Source: JABDMH01 sp050298535 (GTDB lineage: Bacteria; Bacteroidota; Bacteroidia; Chitinophagales; Saprospiraceae). Taken from it: a DNA stretch of 64,000 bases. The stretch covers positions 49,839 to 113,838 of the forward strand of contig JBNKUI010000041.1 in assembly GCA_050298535.1 (NCBI GenBank). The letters run 5' to 3'. Positions 62,465 to 64,000 of this stretch are shown here, piece after piece. The notes beneath the pieces were generated by a model, which was not told the origin of the DNA, did not search any database, and saw only the letters and a program-made list of their open reading frames with translations. Position numbers and translations under genes: made by a program. The first letter of the stretch is position 1. Each line of letters opens with the position of its first letter.

Positions 62465-64000
62465 ATGATCAGACGATATTCAGCACTTTTCATTTTACTC
62501 ATCGTAGGCATCATACACATAAATGGTCAACCCGATCAAGGAGCTATCACGCCAAAATTAGATGAACCTATCGAATCGCTCAGGGAGAAAATTAACACTC
62601 CAGATGAATTAAGTATCAATCATCAAATTCCTATTCTAATAGACATCATTGAATATTATCTAAATGTCAATATTGACAGTTGCATCCATTATCAATTACG
62701 TCTGGGAAATATTTTTCAGGAAGAACAAATGCTTGATGCACGTGCCTCTAATATGTCTAATCTTGGATATACTCACTACAGAAAGCTGGAGTTTTCGAAG
62801 GCTTTGGAGTTTCTTTATCAATCACAAGATCTAATTGAAAAACTAGATACAAGCAAGGTCTCTGAGTTAGCTATGCAATATTATGGACTAGAGAAGCCAG
62901 AAGTAATTTCGCGGCTAAAAGGCCAAACAAATACCTTGTTCGCTTTTGTATTCGGTGCTGTGGGCAACCAAAAAATTGCCGATAAATATTTTGAGGATGG
63001 CTGGAAACATTTTTTACAGTCTGGAAGAGAAAGTGACATTATACGTCTAACGGTCAATCGAGCTGAAAAAGCGTATTCTAATGATTCATTAGAAAGAGCT
63101 AAAAAGTGGATCTGGAAGGCTTTTAAACGAAGTGAAAAGAACAATATTCAACCGGACATTTTGTGCGATGGTTACAATATACTTGGTGAAGTCTATCTTA
63201 AGCAAGGAATACTTGATTCAGCAAAAGAGTCTATTGAAAAAGGTTTAGAAATGAGCCGCTATAATAACAACTATCTCCAGCTAATTGTAGGTTATAATAT
63301 TATGGCCCGATGGCATCTGACAAATGGTAATATTGAAGAAGCCATTAATTTGATAGAACAAAGCATCTCATTACAAAATAATCCTGATTTCGAACAAGAT
63401 GTGTTCTTTGATCAATTGTCAAATGCCTATTTTATTTTGGCTGAATGCTATGAAAAAAAGGGAGAAATAGAGAAATCTTTAGAACTTACCAGAGAAGCCC
63501 AAAGCATTGTAAATGACAAGAATCAAAGACATCAGTCGGCCATCACGGATTTTCACAATAGGGTCTTAGACGAAAACTTAAGGATTCGAGACGATGCAGA
63601 AAAGTTGGAAATACAACGAAACAAACGAAGGACTGTAGCCTTTTCAATAGGACTAATCTTGCTGGCCGTCATTGTAATGTTATTGTGGAAAAGCTCACAT
63701 CAAAAGCAAAAGGCTAATTACTTGCTGCAACAGGAAAAGCACAAACTCTCGGAGGCCCTAAGTGATTTAAAGTCGACACAAACCCAGCTCATCCAGTCCG
63801 AGAAAATGGCTTCTCTTGGTGAACTCACAGCTGGTATTGCACATGAAATTCAGAACCCTCTGAATTTTGTGAATAATTTTTCTGAAGTCAGTACGGAGTT
63901 ATTAGAAGAGATCCAAGAAGATCTAGAAAAAGGGAATTATGGAGAGCTGAAGGAGTTGCTCTCTGATTTAGAGAATAATCTCAGCAAAATCCATCATCAT
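62465..64000 (+). CDS. Membrane histidine kinase with TPR-like sensor (partial, cut by window end)
   Basis: An open frame of 512 codons from ATG 62465 to the window edge without a stop. A signal peptide (MIRRYSALFILLIVG...) is followed by helical repeats of TPR type (about 80-370, ALEFLYQSQDLIEKLDTSK, SLELTREAQSIVNDK). One membrane helix lies at about 393-412 (VAFSIGLILLAVIVMLLW), then a coiled coil and the start of the kinase with His460 in GIAHEIQNPLNF. It breaks off within the helical region after the His box. The layout equals that of the kinase at 56.9 kb, but the sensor sequence differs. The 106-bp gap before it contains an 11-codon frame (ATG 62407) that could be a leader. Confidence 0.87.
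   Translation, partial: MIRRYSALFILLIVGIIHINGQPDQGAITPKLDEPIESLREKINTPDELSINHQIPILIDIIEYYLNVNIDSCIHYQLRLGNIFQEEQMLDARASNMSNLGYTHYRKLEFSKALEFLYQSQDLIEKLDTSKVSELAMQYYGLEKPEVISRLKGQTNTLFAFVFGAVGNQKIADKYFEDGWKHFLQSGRESDIIRLTVNRAEKAYSNDSLERAKKWIWKAFKRSEKNNIQPDILCDGYNILGEVYLKQGILDSAKESIEKGLEMSRYNNNYLQLIVGYNIMARWHLTNGNIEEAINLIEQSISLQNNPDFEQDVFFDQLSNAYFILAECYEKKGEIEKSLELTREAQSIVNDKNQRHQSAITDFHNRVLDENLRIRDDAEKLEIQRNKRRTVAFSIGLILLAVIVMLLWKSSHQKQKANYLLQQEKHKLSEALSDLKSTQTQLIQSEKMASLGELTAGIAHEIQNPLNFVNNFSEVSTELLEEIQEDLEKGNYGELKELLSDLENNLSKIHHH

Noticed and set aside
63988..64000. CATCATCAT triplets at the window end, like a microsatellite
   Set aside because: They encode the conserved His run (IHHH) found in all the kinases of this cluster.

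Overview
The window looks like chromosomal DNA from a marine or environmental Bacteroidota, most likely of the Saprospiria/Cytophagia type. This rests on a SusC/SusD pair, a hybrid two-component regulator with a periplasmic propeller, CRTAC1/UnbV-type FG-GAP proteins, a Planctomycete-style dehydrogenase with HEAT repeats and cytochrome c, MopE-type metal-binding repeats, and perfect TAnnTTTG -7 boxes such as the one upstream of the tRNA-Pro gene. Genes are dense, most are secreted or envelope-associated, and I see no intact transposase, integrase, phage gene or CRISPR array.

Region 1 (1-17.8 kb, minus strand) is a carbohydrate and oxidoreductase locus. It has a cut-off membrane-anchored winged-helix protein, a translationally coupled flavin monooxygenase and FAD dehydrogenase, an SDR dehydrogenase, a terminator, a SusD-SusC pair, a GntR-type regulator, a hybrid two-component regulator and a GH78 alpha-L-rhamnosidase-like enzyme. 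It reads as a small polysaccharide utilisation locus for a rhamnose-containing glycan.

Region 2 (17.9-41 kb, mixed strands) holds single-gene accessory functions: a YdjC/ChbG-like deacetylase, a large FG-GAP/ASPIC lipoprotein, an outer-membrane protein, a stand-alone Pycsar-effector-like (DUF5706) membrane protein, an L,D-transpeptidase, a CotH-like secreted protein, two DUF1593 nucleoside-hydrolase-like proteins, a cytochrome-c dehydrogenase, a sulfatase, a phosphate-selective porin next to a divergent PiT-like transporter, a fasciclin protein, a tRNA-Pro(TGG) with a duplicated 3' end and terminator, a MopE-repeat protein and a cyclophilin-like protein.

Region 3 (41.1-64 kb, all plus strand) is the most unusual part: six histidine kinases and two FIST proteins in a row. 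The first three kinases (2563, 1241 and 1425 aa) have no visible membrane segment. They carry 12, 5 and 6 tandem sensory modules of about 190 aa, joined by near-identical helical linkers, before one conserved kinase module. Kinases four and six are membrane proteins with TPR-like periplasmic regions. Kinase five is a small soluble kinase that follows two tandem FIST sensors by one base. None of the six carries a receiver domain, and no free-standing response regulator is visible, so the phosphoryl acceptors must lie elsewhere. I infer a kinase network with many sensory inputs and one shared output, evolving by module duplication and gene conversion.
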